From assembly GCA_964515055.1 (NCBI GenBank), contig CAZEUG010000010.1, positions 1-52,700 of the forward strand: DNA of 52,700 nucleotides, read 5' to 3'. The position numbers were made by a program, and so were the translations under genes. Source of the DNA: QAMX01 sp964515055. GTDB taxonomy: Bacteria; Bacillota; Clostridia; Oscillospirales; QAMX01. Position 1 is the stretch's first letter, and each line of letters opens with the position of its first letter. The notes below the pieces were generated by a model that saw only the letters and a list, made by a program, of their open reading frames with translations, did not search any database and had not been told where the DNA came from. This document shows positions 9,204 to 19,200 of the stretch, piece after piece.

Positions 9204-9273
9204 CATATGCATCCAATTGAGAAAATGGATGCTGTGAAAACGACTCGGCCATGATGATTCAGGGGGGACTGCT

Positions 9274-10173
9274 GTGCGAAGGCCAACTGTTTTTGACGGC
9301 CACCCGGCTGTCAATTTTCTGTTTTTTGCCATGATGATCGGGTTCACCATGTTCCTGAACCACCCGGTCTATCTGCTGATTTCTCTGGCGGGCGCTGTGC
9401 TCTGCCTGCTCGGCCTGCGCGGCTGGCGCGCCGTGCTGAAAATCATGGGCTGGCTGCTGCCGTCCGCTCTGGTGACGGCGCTGATCAACGGCCTGTTCAA
9501 CCACGCCGGTCAAACAACGCTCTTTCGCCTGCCGGACGGCAATGCTGTGACGCTGGAAGCGCTGCTGAGCGGCGCATTCTCCGCTGTACTGCTGGCGGCG
9601 GTCATGCTCTGGTTTTTCGCCTGCTCGGATGTCATCACCTCCGATCAGCTTTTGTATCTGTTTGGCCGAATCCTGCCCTCGGCCAGCCTGCTGATTTCCA
9701 TGACCCTGCGCATGGTGCCGCGCTTTTCCGGACAGCTGACCGCCATCCGCGAGGCGCAGCAGGGCATGGGTATCAGTCTGAAACGGGGCAGCCTGCGCCA
9801 ACGCTTCCGAAACGGAACGGCCATGCTGTCTGCATTGATCACCTGGGCGCTGGAGGATGCCGTCGAGACGGCAGACAGCATGAAAAGCCGGGGACATGGT
9901 CTACCGGGGCGAACCGCTTATTCGCAGTACCGCATGGAACCGCGTGACAAATGGCTGCTCGGAGGGATGGCTGTCTGCGGGCTCCACCTGCTTTGCGGTG
10001 TGCTGGCCGGCGGGATGCGCTGGCAATGGTATCCGGTCATGCAGAGCGTCCCGGCGTATCCAGTTGTGATCTGGCTGGCCGCCGTGTTCGGCGGCTTCAG
10101 CCTGTTTCCAGTCTGGTCGATGCTGCGCGCATCGGACAGCCAACTTTCAGAAAAGGGGGAGCGAATGATATGA
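9274..10173 (+). CDS. ecfT: ECF transporter transmembrane (T) component
   Basis: A 299-residue membrane protein, the scaffold subunit linking substrate-binding S components to the paired ATPases in energy-coupling-factor vitamin or metal importers. Hydrophobic segments occupy about residues 12-50, 60-75, 100-145 and 230-280. The cytoplasmic coupling region contains SMKSRGHG, matching the conserved A-R-G-type coupling-helix motif of EcfT. The start is a GTG at 9274 behind AGGGGGG. The stop overlaps the ATG of the downstream ATPase-S fusion (ATGA), so stoichiometric translation is likely. Confidence 0.85.
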   Translation: MRRPTVFDGHPAVNFLFFAMMIGFTMFLNHPVYLLISLAGAVLCLLGLRGWRAVLKIMGWLLPSALVTALINGLFNHAGQTTLFRLPDGNAVTLEALLSGAFSAVLLAAVMLWFFACSDVITSDQLLYLFGRILPSASLLISMTLRMVPRFSGQLTAIREAQQGMGISLKRGSLRQRFRNGTAMLSALITWALEDAVETADSMKSRGHGLPGRTAYSQYRMEPRDKWLLGGMAVCGLHLLCGVLAGGMRWQWYPVMQSVPAYPVVIWLAAVFGGFSLFPVWSMLRASDSQLSEKGERMI

Positions 10174-12833
10174 AGGAAGACCGACCGCTGTTTCAGCTGC
10201 AATCGCTGACCTTTTTCTATCCGGATATGACGCAGCCAGCCGTCACGGATGTCACCCTGACGGTGCGGCGTGGAGAATGCCTGGTGCTGTGCGGCCCATC
10301 GGGGAGCGGCAAATCGACACTCCTGCGCCAGCTGAAGACGGTGCTTGCGCCGCATGGCCGCCGCACGGGGACAGTCACTTTTCGGGGCGTCCCGCTGGAT
10401 GCGGTCGATGCTCGGACACAGGCCGCCGCCATCGGCTTTGTCACACAAAACCCCGACAACCAGATCGTCACCGATCAGGTCTGGCATGAGCTGGCCTTCG
10501 GGCTGGAAAGTCTGGGCTGTGATTCGCAGACCATTCGCCGCCGCGTCGCGGAAACGGCATCGTTTTTTGGCATCCAGACCTGGTTTCAACGAAATGTAGC
10601 GGAGCTGTCCGGCGGCCAGAAGCAGCTGCTCAACCTGGCCGCAGTGATGGTCATGCAGCCGGAGGTTCTGATTCTGGACGAACCAACGGCGCAGCTTGAC
10701 CCGATTGCAGCCTCCGATTTTCTGTCTGCCCTGACGCACATCAACCGGGAGCTGGGCACAACGGTTCTCCTCTCGGAGCATCGTCTGGAGGAGGCCATGG
10801 CCATGGCCGACCGCGCCGCCGTGCTGTCGGACGGAAGGCTGCTCTGTCTGGGCACACCGCAGGAGGTCGGACAAACCCTCCGGGACACCGGACATACCAT
10901 GTTTCGCTCCATGCCGACGCCGATGCGCGTCTGGTCAGCCGTTCCGACCGATGCGCCCTGCCCGGTCACTGTACGGGACGGCTGCCGTTGGCTGGCAGAC
11001 CATGCGACGGCGCACCCGCTCCGACCGTTGGCGACGGAATCGCCGGAAGCTCCGGCGGGCGAACCGGTTCTCCGTGCGGAAGCCCTGCATTTCCGCTATG
11101 CGCCGGATGGCGCAGATGTCATCTGCGGCCTGCATCTGGAGCTGCACCGTGGGGAGCTGACCGCGTTGCTCGGCGGCAACGGAACCGGGAAAACAACGGC
11201 ACTCAAGCTGTTGGCCGGTCTGCAAAAGCCACGCCGCGGCTCTGTTCAATGCGACGGAACCGTCTGCTACCTGCCGCAGAACCCGCAGACGCTGTTCCTG
11301 AGGAAAACGCTTCGCGCCGACCTCTTCAACGACAAGGAGCCGGATGCAGCTGCACGACAGATTATCCGCCTCTGTCGGCTGGAAGCACTGCTCGACCGCC
11401 ATCCCTATGACCTGTCCGGGGGCGAACAGCAGCGCGCCGCATTGGCGAAGCTCCTGCTGACCAAGCCGGATGTCCTGCTGCTGGATGAACCGACCAAGGG
11501 ACTGGACGCAGACTTCAAGGCGCTGTTCGCCGAAATCCTCCGCCATCTCCTGAAACGGGGGGCGGCCATCCTGCTGGCCAGCCACGATGTGGAATTCTGC
11601 GCCGCGTATGCCAACCGCTGCACCCTCTTTTTTGGCGGAACCATCGTCTCCGAGGCGCCGCCCCGAACGTTCTTCACCGGCGGCACCTTCTATACGACGG
11701 CAGCCAACCGCATGGTGCATGGCGCATCGGCTGAGGTGCCGAATCTGCCGGAGGCCGTGACGGCGGAAGAACTGATCGAGGTCTGCGGCGGGGAACGCCC
11801 AAAACCCGTTTGCCTGCCGGAGCTGTTCGACGATGAACCGCTGCCCAAACCAGCACCCGGAACGCCGGACGACCCGACCCAAAAGCTGCCGCGCTGGCGG
11901 AAAATCGGTGCGGCCATGGCGCTGGCGGGCGTCTGTGCCGTCATGGCATACGCTTCAACGCATACAGAACTGGCGCGGCCGGGCGAGCTGATTTCCAAAA
12001 GTCGCCTGATGCAGTACGGCATCCTGTTCACACTGCTGGCGGTATTTGCCGGGCTGGTCAGCCGCCGGTCGGCTAAACCGCCGGTGCGGATGGTGAAGGA
12101 AAAGCTGCCAAAACGGACGCTGGCCGCCTCCGTCTCCATCCTGCTCCTGATTCCGCTGACTCTCTGGGGCGGCACGGCGCTGCTTGACGGGCGGCGGTAC
12201 TACCTGACGGCCATCCTCGTCCTGCTGGAATGCATGACACCGTTTTTCCTCCTGTTTGAAGGGCGAAAGCCGCAGGCGCGGGAGCTGGTGATCATCGCCG
12301 TGCTGTGCGCGGTCGGCGTGGCCGGACGCGCCGTCTTCTTCATGCTGCCGCAGTTCAAACCTGTCATGGCGATTGCAATTCTGGCCGGCGCGGCGTTCGG
12401 CGGTGAAACCGGCTTTCTGGTGGGCGCTGTCACGATGCTGGCCTCCAACCTGTTTTTTTCACAGGGTCCCTGGACGCCGTGGCAGATGTTTGCCATGGGG
12501 CTTGTGGGCTTCCTGGCTGGTGTCCTTTTCAAACGCGGCGGCCTGCTGGCGCGGCGCGCACAGCTCAGTATCTTCGGCGCACTGTGTGCCCTGGTCATCT
12601 ATGGCGGCATCATGAATTTCGCCTCCGCACTGATGTGGACGACGGAGCTGAGCTGGGAAATTCTCCTGCCGTATTACATGACCGGCTTTCCCATGGACTG
12701 CATCCACGCGGCGGCCACGGCGTTCTTCCTCTGGATTGCGGCAGAGCCGATGCTGGAAAAGCTCGTCCGCATGAAGCGGAAATACGGTCTCGCGGAGTTC
12801 CGCCCCAAAACCGACTCCGATCGACCATCCTGA
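10170..12833 (+). CDS. ECF transporter fusion: two ATPase domains plus S (substrate-binding) component
   Basis: An 887-residue single-chain protein. ATPase 1 (about 1-250) has Walker A GPSGSGKST at 42-50, signature LSGGQKQ from 146 and Walker B DEPTAQLDP from 170. ATPase 2 (about 305-530) has Walker A GGNGTGKTT at 335-343, signature LSGGEQQR from 415 and DEPTKGLD from about 439. A linker leads to a C-terminal membrane part (about 575-870) with AGAAFGGETGFLVGAV and GFLAGVLFKRGG, resembling an ECF S component that would bind the substrate. With ecfT upstream this gives a full transporter from two genes. The start at 10170 overlaps the ecfT stop. The substrate is unknown; no riboswitch precedes it. 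A and A' are often fused, but adding S is unusual. Confidence 0.85.
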   Translation: MKEDRPLFQLQSLTFFYPDMTQPAVTDVTLTVRRGECLVLCGPSGSGKSTLLRQLKTVLAPHGRRTGTVTFRGVPLDAVDARTQAAAIGFVTQNPDNQIVTDQVWHELAFGLESLGCDSQTIRRRVAETASFFGIQTWFQRNVAELSGGQKQLLNLAAVMVMQPEVLILDEPTAQLDPIAASDFLSALTHINRELGTTVLLSEHRLEEAMAMADRAAVLSDGRLLCLGTPQEVGQTLRDTGHTMFRSMPTPMRVWSAVPTDAPCPVTVRDGCRWLADHATAHPLRPLATESPEAPAGEPVLRAEALHFRYAPDGADVICGLHLELHRGELTALLGGNGTGKTTALKLLAGLQKPRRGSVQCDGTVCYLPQNPQTLFLRKTLRADLFNDKEPDAAARQIIRLCRLEALLDRHPYDLSGGEQQRAALAKLLLTKPDVLLLDEPTKGLDADFKALFAEILRHLLKRGAAILLASHDVEFCAAYANRCTLFFGGTIVSEAPPRTFFTGGTFYTTAANRMVHGASAEVPNLPEAVTAEELIEVCGGERPKPVCLPELFDDEPLPKPAPGTPDDPTQKLPRWRKIGAAMALAGVCAVMAYASTHTELARPGELISKSRLMQYGILFTLLAVFAGLVSRRSAKPPVRMVKEKLPKRTLAASVSILLLIPLTLWGGTALLDGRRYYLTAILVLLECMTPFFLLFEGRKPQARELVIIAVLCAVGVAGRAVFFMLPQFKPVMAIAILAGAAFGGETGFLVGAVTMLASNLFFSQGPWTPWQMFAMGLVGFLAGVLFKRGGLLARRAQLSIFGALCALVIYGGIMNFASALMWTTELSWEILLPYYMTGFPMDCIHAAATAFFLWIAAEPMLEKLVRMKRKYGLAEFRPKTDSDRPS

Positions 12834-12900
12834 AAAATATTCCGAGAGAACACACCACCCTGCACGGAGTGCGGGTGCGCGTCAAAAAGGGGTAAGAAAA

Positions 12901-13857
12901 ATGGTCTGGCTCTATATCGGCATCATCCTCTGTATGCGGGTGGTGCAAAGTGTTTTCAGCAAGCAGGCGGCCAATCATGTGCCGTCCAATATGATCGGCT
13001 ACATCAAATACACGGTGTTTTATCAGGGGATGGCGGCGGTGCTGGCGCTCGCACTCTTCCTGATCGGCCAAATCGGCGGGGAAGCCACACCGGAGGTCGG
13101 CGCAACGCTGCTCTATGCCGCCATTTCCGGCATCGCACTGGCTGTCTGCTGTATGTGCTCGCTGTATGCACTCGGCACCGGTACCATGGTGTTGAACTCG
13201 ATTTTCGGCACGGCCGGTCTGTTGATTCCGACCATCGCCAGTATGCTTCTGTATGATGAAGTCCTGCACGTCTGGCAGTGGCTGGGCATTGCCGTCTTCA
13301 TCATCGGCGCCTATCTGCTGATCGGGAATTCCAGGGCGATTTACGGAAAGTTCACCTGGAAGACCTTCCTGGTGCTCCTGCTGTCGCTGATCACCAACGG
13401 ACTGACCATGTTCATGCAGAAGATGTTCGGCATGAACATTGCGGGCGGCAACGTCTCCCTCTTCTCGTTCGGCTCCTTTGCCAGCGGTGTTGCGGTGCTG
13501 CTGCTCGTTCTGGTCGGCTTGGCGCTGTATGCGGCACGCCACCCTGCACCGCCGGAACCGTCGGCCAAAGCCGGTGATTTTACGTTTCTGCCGGCGCATC
13601 CGTCCAATACCGGATTGCCCAGACAGCTCTTTCTCTATGGCAGCCTGCTGGCGATTGCCGTCTTCATCATCAACCAGCTTGCGACCATGGCCACGCCGCT
13701 GATTTCTGCCGTCGTCCTGTTCGCTCTGATCAACGGCGGCGCAACGGTCATCTCCGCCGTTGTCGGCGCCGTGATGTTCCGGGAAAAGCTGTCCGCCCAG
13801 ACGGTTATCGGCATCCTGCTGAGCATCGGCTCGCTGATTGTGATTCAAATGGCCTGA
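12901..13857 (+). CDS. DMT superfamily permease (EamA-like)
   Basis: A 318-residue protein with about ten hydrophobic segments in two halves (about 1-145 and 155-318), the internally duplicated architecture of EamA-type drug/metabolite transporters. The second half holds LISAVVLFALINGGATVIS, resembling the conserved C-terminal repeat end. The ATG at 12901 follows a purine-rich AAAGGGGTAAG. It lies 67 bases after the ECF fusion, with no clear terminator or promoter between, so it may be the last gene of that transcript. The substrate cannot be inferred. Confidence 0.8.
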   Translation: MVWLYIGIILCMRVVQSVFSKQAANHVPSNMIGYIKYTVFYQGMAAVLALALFLIGQIGGEATPEVGATLLYAAISGIALAVCCMCSLYALGTGTMVLNSIFGTAGLLIPTIASMLLYDEVLHVWQWLGIAVFIIGAYLLIGNSRAIYGKFTWKTFLVLLLSLITNGLTMFMQKMFGMNIAGGNVSLFSFGSFASGVAVLLLVLVGLALYAARHPAPPEPSAKAGDFTFLPAHPSNTGLPRQLFLYGSLLAIAVFIINQLATMATPLISAVVLFALINGGATVISAVVGAVMFREKLSAQTVIGILLSIGSLIVIQMA

Positions 13858-13865
13858 ACCGGGGG

Positions 13866-13894
13866 TTGACAACGCGGCGAATCTGTGTTATAAT
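13866..13894 (+). promoter_or_regulatory. Consensus promoter of the pyrimidine operon
   Basis: TTGACA (13866-13871) and TATAAT (13889-13894), both perfect, are separated by exactly 17 bases. It sits eight bases after the stop codon of the DMT permease gene. Confidence 0.9.
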
Positions 13895-13900
13895 ATCCTG

Positions 13901-13954
13901 AAAAGGTTGCGGCGGTGCTGTCGCAACCGAATACACAGAGGAGGCGAATTCGCG
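13901..13954 (+). promoter_or_regulatory. Short leader of the pyr operon with a stem-loop
   Basis: The expected transcript leader is about 54 bases. GGTTGCG (13905-13911) pairs with CGCAACC (13922-13928) to form a hairpin whose loop does not match the PyrR-binding consensus. No T-run follows, so it is not a terminator. A second small palindrome, GCGAATTCGC, sits between the AGAGGAGG ribosome binding site and the TTG start. Whether either structure regulates translation is inference. Confidence 0.5.
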
Positions 13955-15181
13955 TTGAAGATCCTGCTTCAAAACGCAAAAGTGTACCGAAACCGCGCTT
14001 TTGAGAGCGCGGACGTCGTTGTTTCTGACGGCCGGATTTCCACCGTTTCCGAAGTTCACCCGCCTTTGGCTGCGGATCACATGATTTCATTGCATTCGTG
14101 TTTCCTTTTTCCCGGTTTCGTTGATGTACACGTTCATCTTCGAGAACCGGGATTTTCTTATAAAGAGACCATTGCATCCGGAACGATGGCGGCAGCAGCA
14201 GGTGGGTTTACGACGGTCTGTGCCATGCCCAACCTCCGCCCCGTCCCGGATTCTCCGGAAACGCTCGCAGAGGAAGAACGATTGATTGATGCATCGGCTC
14301 ATGTACACGTCCGGCCATACGGCGCGATCACACGCGGCGAACAGGGCAGAGAAGCGGCCGACCTGGCCGGGCTTGCGCCGCGGGTTGTTGCATTTTCGGA
14401 TGACGGAAAGGGCGTCCAGGATGAGGCAATGATGCGCGCTGTCATGCAAAAGGCGCGGTCACTTGGCAAAATTGTCGCGGCACACTGTGAGGATGAGAGC
14501 CTGCTGGGGCATGACCCCTGGGGCGGCTCGCCGGAAAGTGAATGGCAGCAGGTGCGGCGCGATCTGCGCCTGGCGGCGGAAACCGGCTGCGCGTACCACG
14601 TCTGCCATGTTTCCACCCGCGAGAGCGTCGCACTCATCCGCGATGCCAAACGGAGCGGCATCGACGTCACCGCCGAAACCGCCCCGCATTATCTCCTGCT
14701 CAGCGAACGGGATCGGCGGCCGGAGGGTCGCTTCCGCATGAATCCGCCACTCCGCACGGAGGCCGACCGGGAGGCGCTGCTGGAGGCCGTCGCAGACGGC
14801 ACCATCGACATGATCGCAACCGACCATGCGCCGCACACCGCCGCGGAAAAGGAAGCGGGTGCCAATGGCGTCACCGGGCTGGAAACTGCGTTCCCTGTCC
14901 TCTATACGGGGCTGGTGCAGACCGGGCTTCTGTCGCTGGAAACGCTGATCGAACGGATGCATGACGCGCCGTGCCGCCGGTTTGGACTTGGCAGCGCGCT
15001 GGAACCGGGCGCACCGGCCGACCTGACCGTCTTTGACTTGAACCAAACATGGACAATTGATGAAACGGCGCTCGTTTCCATGGGCAAATGCACACCGTTT
15101 CATGGAAGAACTGTCAGCGGCCTGTGCCGCCTGACGATGATAGAAGGGAAAATCGTATGGCAGAATACACGCGCAAACTGA
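13955..15181 (+). CDS. pyrC: Dihydroorotase
   Basis: Converts carbamoyl aspartate to dihydroorotate, the third step of UMP synthesis. The 408-residue product has the zinc-binding VDVHVHLREPG motif, the CAMPN segment, further ligands in AAHCEDE and VCHVSTRES, and the catalytic aspartate in ATDHAPHT, as in class I dihydroorotases. The start is a TTG at 13955, chosen because AGAGGAGG lies 8 bases upstream and translation from there begins MKILLQNAKVY, the typical first strand. It is the first gene of the nine-gene pyr operon and overlaps carA by 25 bases. Confidence 0.93.
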   Translation: MKILLQNAKVYRNRAFESADVVVSDGRISTVSEVHPPLAADHMISLHSCFLFPGFVDVHVHLREPGFSYKETIASGTMAAAAGGFTTVCAMPNLRPVPDSPETLAEEERLIDASAHVHVRPYGAITRGEQGREAADLAGLAPRVVAFSDDGKGVQDEAMMRAVMQKARSLGKIVAAHCEDESLLGHDPWGGSPESEWQQVRRDLRLAAETGCAYHVCHVSTRESVALIRDAKRSGIDVTAETAPHYLLLSERDRRPEGRFRMNPPLRTEADREALLEAVADGTIDMIATDHAPHTAAEKEAGANGVTGLETAFPVLYTGLVQTGLLSLETLIERMHDAPCRRFGLGSALEPGAPADLTVFDLNQTWTIDETALVSMGKCTPFHGRTVSGLCRLTMIEGKIVWQNTRAN

Positions 15182-16254
15182 TTTTGGACGACGGCAGCGT
15201 CTGGCCGGGCTATGCCTTTGGCGGCGCTGTCACAGGAGAAGCGACAGAGCTGATCTTCCACACGGCGATGGCGGGTTATCCGGAAATCATCTCGGATCCG
15301 GCCTGCCTGGGACAGACCGTTGTTACCACCTACCCGGTAGTCGGGAGCTTCGGGGTGGCGATGGAGGATCTTGAAAGCGACTGCCCGGCGCTGGCCGGAC
15401 TGGTCGCCCGCGATTATAATGACCAGCCGAGCAACTTCCGCTATGCTGCAACGCTGGCGGATGCGCTGGAAATGCGCGGCATCCCCGGCATCTATGGCGT
15501 GGATACGCGTGCGCTGACGCGCCTTCTGCGCGACGGCGGTGTTCGCCGCGCCATGCTGGCAGATATGGACGCATCGGACGAGGAAATTGTGGCGCAGCTG
15601 AAACAGGCACCCAAACGTCAGACCGCTGTGCGAGAGGTCAGCTGCCGGAAGCGCCGCTACGCCCGCACACCGGATCCGGTCTACACGGTCGCGGCGATTG
15701 ACTGCGGCATCACGCAGAGCCTGATTTGCGGACTGAACAGCCGCGGCTGCACGCTGGCGATTTTCCCGTTCGATACGCCTGCCGAGGATATTCTGGCCAT
15801 CCGTCCGGACGGCGTGCTGATTTCCGGCGGGCCGGGAGACCCGGCCGATGTGCCAGAGGTGGTCGAAACGGCGAAGGCACTCTGCGGCCGTCTGCCGATG
15901 CTGGGCATCGGTCTGGGCTGCCAGCTCATTTGCCGCGCATACGGCGCAGAAACGGTCAGAATGCCCGTCGGACATCACGGCTGCAACCATGCCGTCCGCA
16001 ACCTGAAGACCGGCCAGCTTGACATTACCACACAGAATCATGCGTACACAGTCTGCGAAGCATCCCTGGAGGGAACGGGGCTGACCGTCACCCGGAAAAA
16101 CCTGATGGACGATACGGTTGAAGGCGTTGAATCCACCAGGGACAGCGTGTTTGGCGTGCAGGATCAACTGGATGCTGCCTCCGGCCTGCTGGATCGGTTC
16201 CTTGCAGCCATGCGCGATGCGAAAACAAAAGCCCCAGCGGAAGAAAGGAAATAA
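15157..16254 (+). CDS. carA: Carbamoyl-phosphate synthase small subunit, glutaminase triad lost
   Basis: A 365-residue CarA homologue: N-terminal small-subunit domain (about 1-150) and class I amidotransferase-fold domain (about 170-355). Normally it hydrolyses glutamine and channels ammonia to CarB. Here the nucleophile elbow, canonically GICLGHQ, reads GIGLGCQ: position 252 is Gly instead of Cys, and 255 is Cys instead of His. The C-terminal H-P-E motif is replaced by QDQLDAASG (Gln337, Asp339), with about six residues missing relative to B. subtilis CarA. Structural motifs (ISGGPGDP, GHHGCNH, TQNHAYTV) remain, and the frame is open. It probably still folds and binds CarB but should not hydrolyse glutamine. 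The start follows GAAGGG; carB begins 3 bases after its stop. Confidence 0.9.
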   Translation: MAEYTRKLILDDGSVWPGYAFGGAVTGEATELIFHTAMAGYPEIISDPACLGQTVVTTYPVVGSFGVAMEDLESDCPALAGLVARDYNDQPSNFRYAATLADALEMRGIPGIYGVDTRALTRLLRDGGVRRAMLADMDASDEEIVAQLKQAPKRQTAVREVSCRKRRYARTPDPVYTVAAIDCGITQSLICGLNSRGCTLAIFPFDTPAEDILAIRPDGVLISGGPGDPADVPEVVETAKALCGRLPMLGIGLGCQLICRAYGAETVRMPVGHHGCNHAVRNLKTGQLDITTQNHAYTVCEASLEGTGLTVTRKNLMDDTVEGVESTRDSVFGVQDQLDAASGLLDRFLAAMRDAKTKAPAEERK

Positions 16255-16257
16255 TCT

Positions 16258-19200
16258 ATGCCGAAACGAACGGATTTACAGAAAATTCTGGTCATTGGCT
16301 CCGGCCCGATTGTCATCGGACAGGCTGCGGAATTTGACTATGCCGGAACACAGGCCTGCCTCTCCCTGAAGGAAGAAGGCTATGAGGTCGTTCTTGTCAA
16401 CTCCAACCCGGCCACCATTATGACCGATACAACAGTTGCAGACAAAGTCTACATGGAACCGTTGACGCTGGAATACATGGCGAAGATTCTCCGCCATGAA
16501 CGGCCGGACGCGATTGTTCCGGGCATCGGCGGCCAGACCGGCCTGAACCTCGCCATGCAGCTGGCCAAGAAGGGCATTCTCCGCGAATGTGGCGTCGAGC
16601 TGCTGGGCACCACCTGTGAATCGATTGAGCTGGCGGAGGACCGGGAGCTGTTCAAGGAGCTGTGCGAACGCATCGGTGAGCCGGTGCTGCCATCGGAAAT
16701 TACGCATTCCGTCGAAGAGGGCGTGGCCGCAGCCGAACGCATCGGCTATCCGGTTGTCCTGCGCCCGGCCTTCACACTGGGCGGAACGGGCGGCGGTTTT
16801 GCCGACAATGAAACCGAGCTGCGGGAGCTGATGAAAAACGGCCTCGCGCTGTCGCCGGTCGGACAGGTGCTGGTCGAAAAGAGCATCCGCGGCTATAAGG
16901 AAATCGAATACGAAGTGATTCGCGACAGCGCAGACACGGCGCTGGCCGTCTGCAACATGGAAAACGTTGACCCGGTCGGCATTCATACCGGCGACTCCAT
17001 CGTCGTCGCACCCTGCCAGACGCTGTCCGGCAAGGAATGCGCCATGCTCCGCGCCAGCGCGCTGAAAATCATCCGTGCGCTGAAAATCGCGGGCGGCTGC
17101 AATGTCCAGTTCGCGCTGGATCCGGACTCCTTCCGCTACTATGTCATTGAGGTGAATCCGCGTGTTTCCCGCTCCTCCGCACTCGCCTCAAAAGCCAGCG
17201 GCTACCCGATTGCCCGCGTCACGGCGAAAATTGCAGTCGGCCTGACGCTCGATGAAATCCGCCTGGGCAACACACCGGCCTGCTTCGAACCGGCACTTGA
17301 TTATATCGTGCTGAAAATGGCGCGCTTCCCGTTCGACAAGTTCACGACGGCCTCCAACCGCCTTGGCACACAGATGAAGGCAACGGGCGAAGTCATGAGC
17401 ATTGGCCGGACGCTGGAGGAAAGCCTGCTGAAGGCGGTTCGGTCGCTGGAAGCCGGCGCGCGACACCTGGCTCTGCCGAAATTTGACACGTTCAGCCGCG
17501 AAGAGCTCATGGCATATATCGCAGAGGGCACGGACGACCGGATTTTCGCCATCGCCCGCCTGATCCGGATGCAGACCGACCGGGATGAAATTGCCCGCGT
17601 GACGCGGATTGATCCGCTCTTCCTGGATACCATTCAAAAGATTGTGGACTGCGAACAGCTGCTGGCGGCACACCCGTTTGACGCGGATGCACTGAAAACT
17701 GCCAAGCGCATGGGCTTCTGCGATCTGGCTGTTGCAACCTGCTGGAACACGAGTGAAGCGGAGGTCACCGCCTTCCGCGAATCGCAGAACCTCTACCCGG
17801 TCTACAAGATGATCGATACCTGCGCCGCAGAATTCTCCGGGGACATCCCCTATTTCTACGCGACCTACGAATCGGAAAACGAATCCATTCCGAGCGACCG
17901 GCAGAAAATCATCGTGCTGGGCTCCGGGCCGATTCGAATCGGTCAGGGCGTCGAGTTCGACTATTCGACCGTTCACGCAGTCATGACCATCCGGAAGGCC
18001 GGCTATGAAGCCATCATCATCAACAACAACCCGGAAACCGTCTCAACCGACTACACGACGAGCGACAAGCTCTACTTCGAACCGCTGACGGTGGAAGACG
18101 TCATGAACATCGTTCGCCTGGAACAGCCGATCGGCGTCATCGCATCACTCGGCGGTCAGACCGCGATCAACCTCGCCAAACCGCTGTCGGAGCGCGGCGT
18201 CCGCATGATCGGCACGGACAGCGAAGCCATTGAACGCGCCGAGAACCGCGCATCCTTCGAGGCCATCTTAAAACAGCTCTCCATTCCGCAGCCGCCCGGA
18301 GATGCCGTCACCGATATCGAAACCGGCGTTGCAGTGGCCGAACGAATCGGCTACCCCGTGCTGGTGCGCCCAAGCTATGTCCTCGGTGGCCGCGCCATGC
18401 AGATTGTATCCAATGAAAAGGCGCTGCGCCGCTATCTGAAAACTGCCGCAGCGGTCAATGTCGAACAGCCTGTCCTCGTTGATCACTATATCTTCGGCAA
18501 GGAAGTCGAAGTGGATGCCGTCTGCGACGGGAAGGCGGTCTTCGTGCCGGGCATCATGGAACACGTCGAACGGACGGGGATTCACTCCGGCGACAGCATC
18601 AGTGTGTATCCTCCGTTCTCCATCTCCGACCGCGTCCGCGAGACGATTCTCGACTATACCTGCCGCCTCGGCCTCGGCCTCGGCATCGTTGGCCTGTTCA
18701 ACATTCAGTTCATCGTGGACCGGGAGGAACGTGTCTTTATCATCGAAGTGAACCCGCGCTCCTCCAGAACCGTGCCGTTCCTGTCCAAGGCGACCGGCTA
18801 TTCGCTGGCCGATATCGCCACGCTGGCCATCCTCGGCAAAACGCTGGAGGAACAGGGCATCACGGAGGTCTGCCCCAGGGACAAGGAAAGATGGTACGTC
18901 AAGGTTCCGGCCTTCTCCTTCTCGAAAATCCGCGGGCTGGACGCCTACCTGTCCCCGGAAATGAAATCGACCGGTGAAGCCATCGGCTACGATAAGACCA
19001 TGACACGCGCCCTCTATAAGGCGCTGCAATCCTCCGGAATGCACGTGGTCAATTACGGCACCATCTTCGTCACAGTTTCCGATAAGGACAAGGAAGAGGC
19101 ACTGCCGCTGATCCGCCGGTTCTATGACCTCGGCTTCAACATCGAAGCGACACACGGCACGGCTGAATATCTGAAGGCACACGGCATTCGCACACGCGCC

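Noticed and set aside
7167..9254. A 695-codon open frame on the plus strand
   Set aside because: It is the antisense shadow of the tandem glycosidase lipoprotein. The translated sequence has no recognisable motif and arises from the regular GC-rich third-position pattern of the true gene.
9204..9273. Possible riboswitch ahead of the ECF transporter operon
   Set aside because: The leader is only about 65 bases and shows no conserved core or strong helices of the known vitamin or metal riboswitches.
12834..12900. Possible hairpin between the ECF fusion and the DMT permease genes (CACCCTGCA / TGCGGGTG)
   Set aside because: The pairing is imperfect and no T-run follows, so I do not call a terminator.
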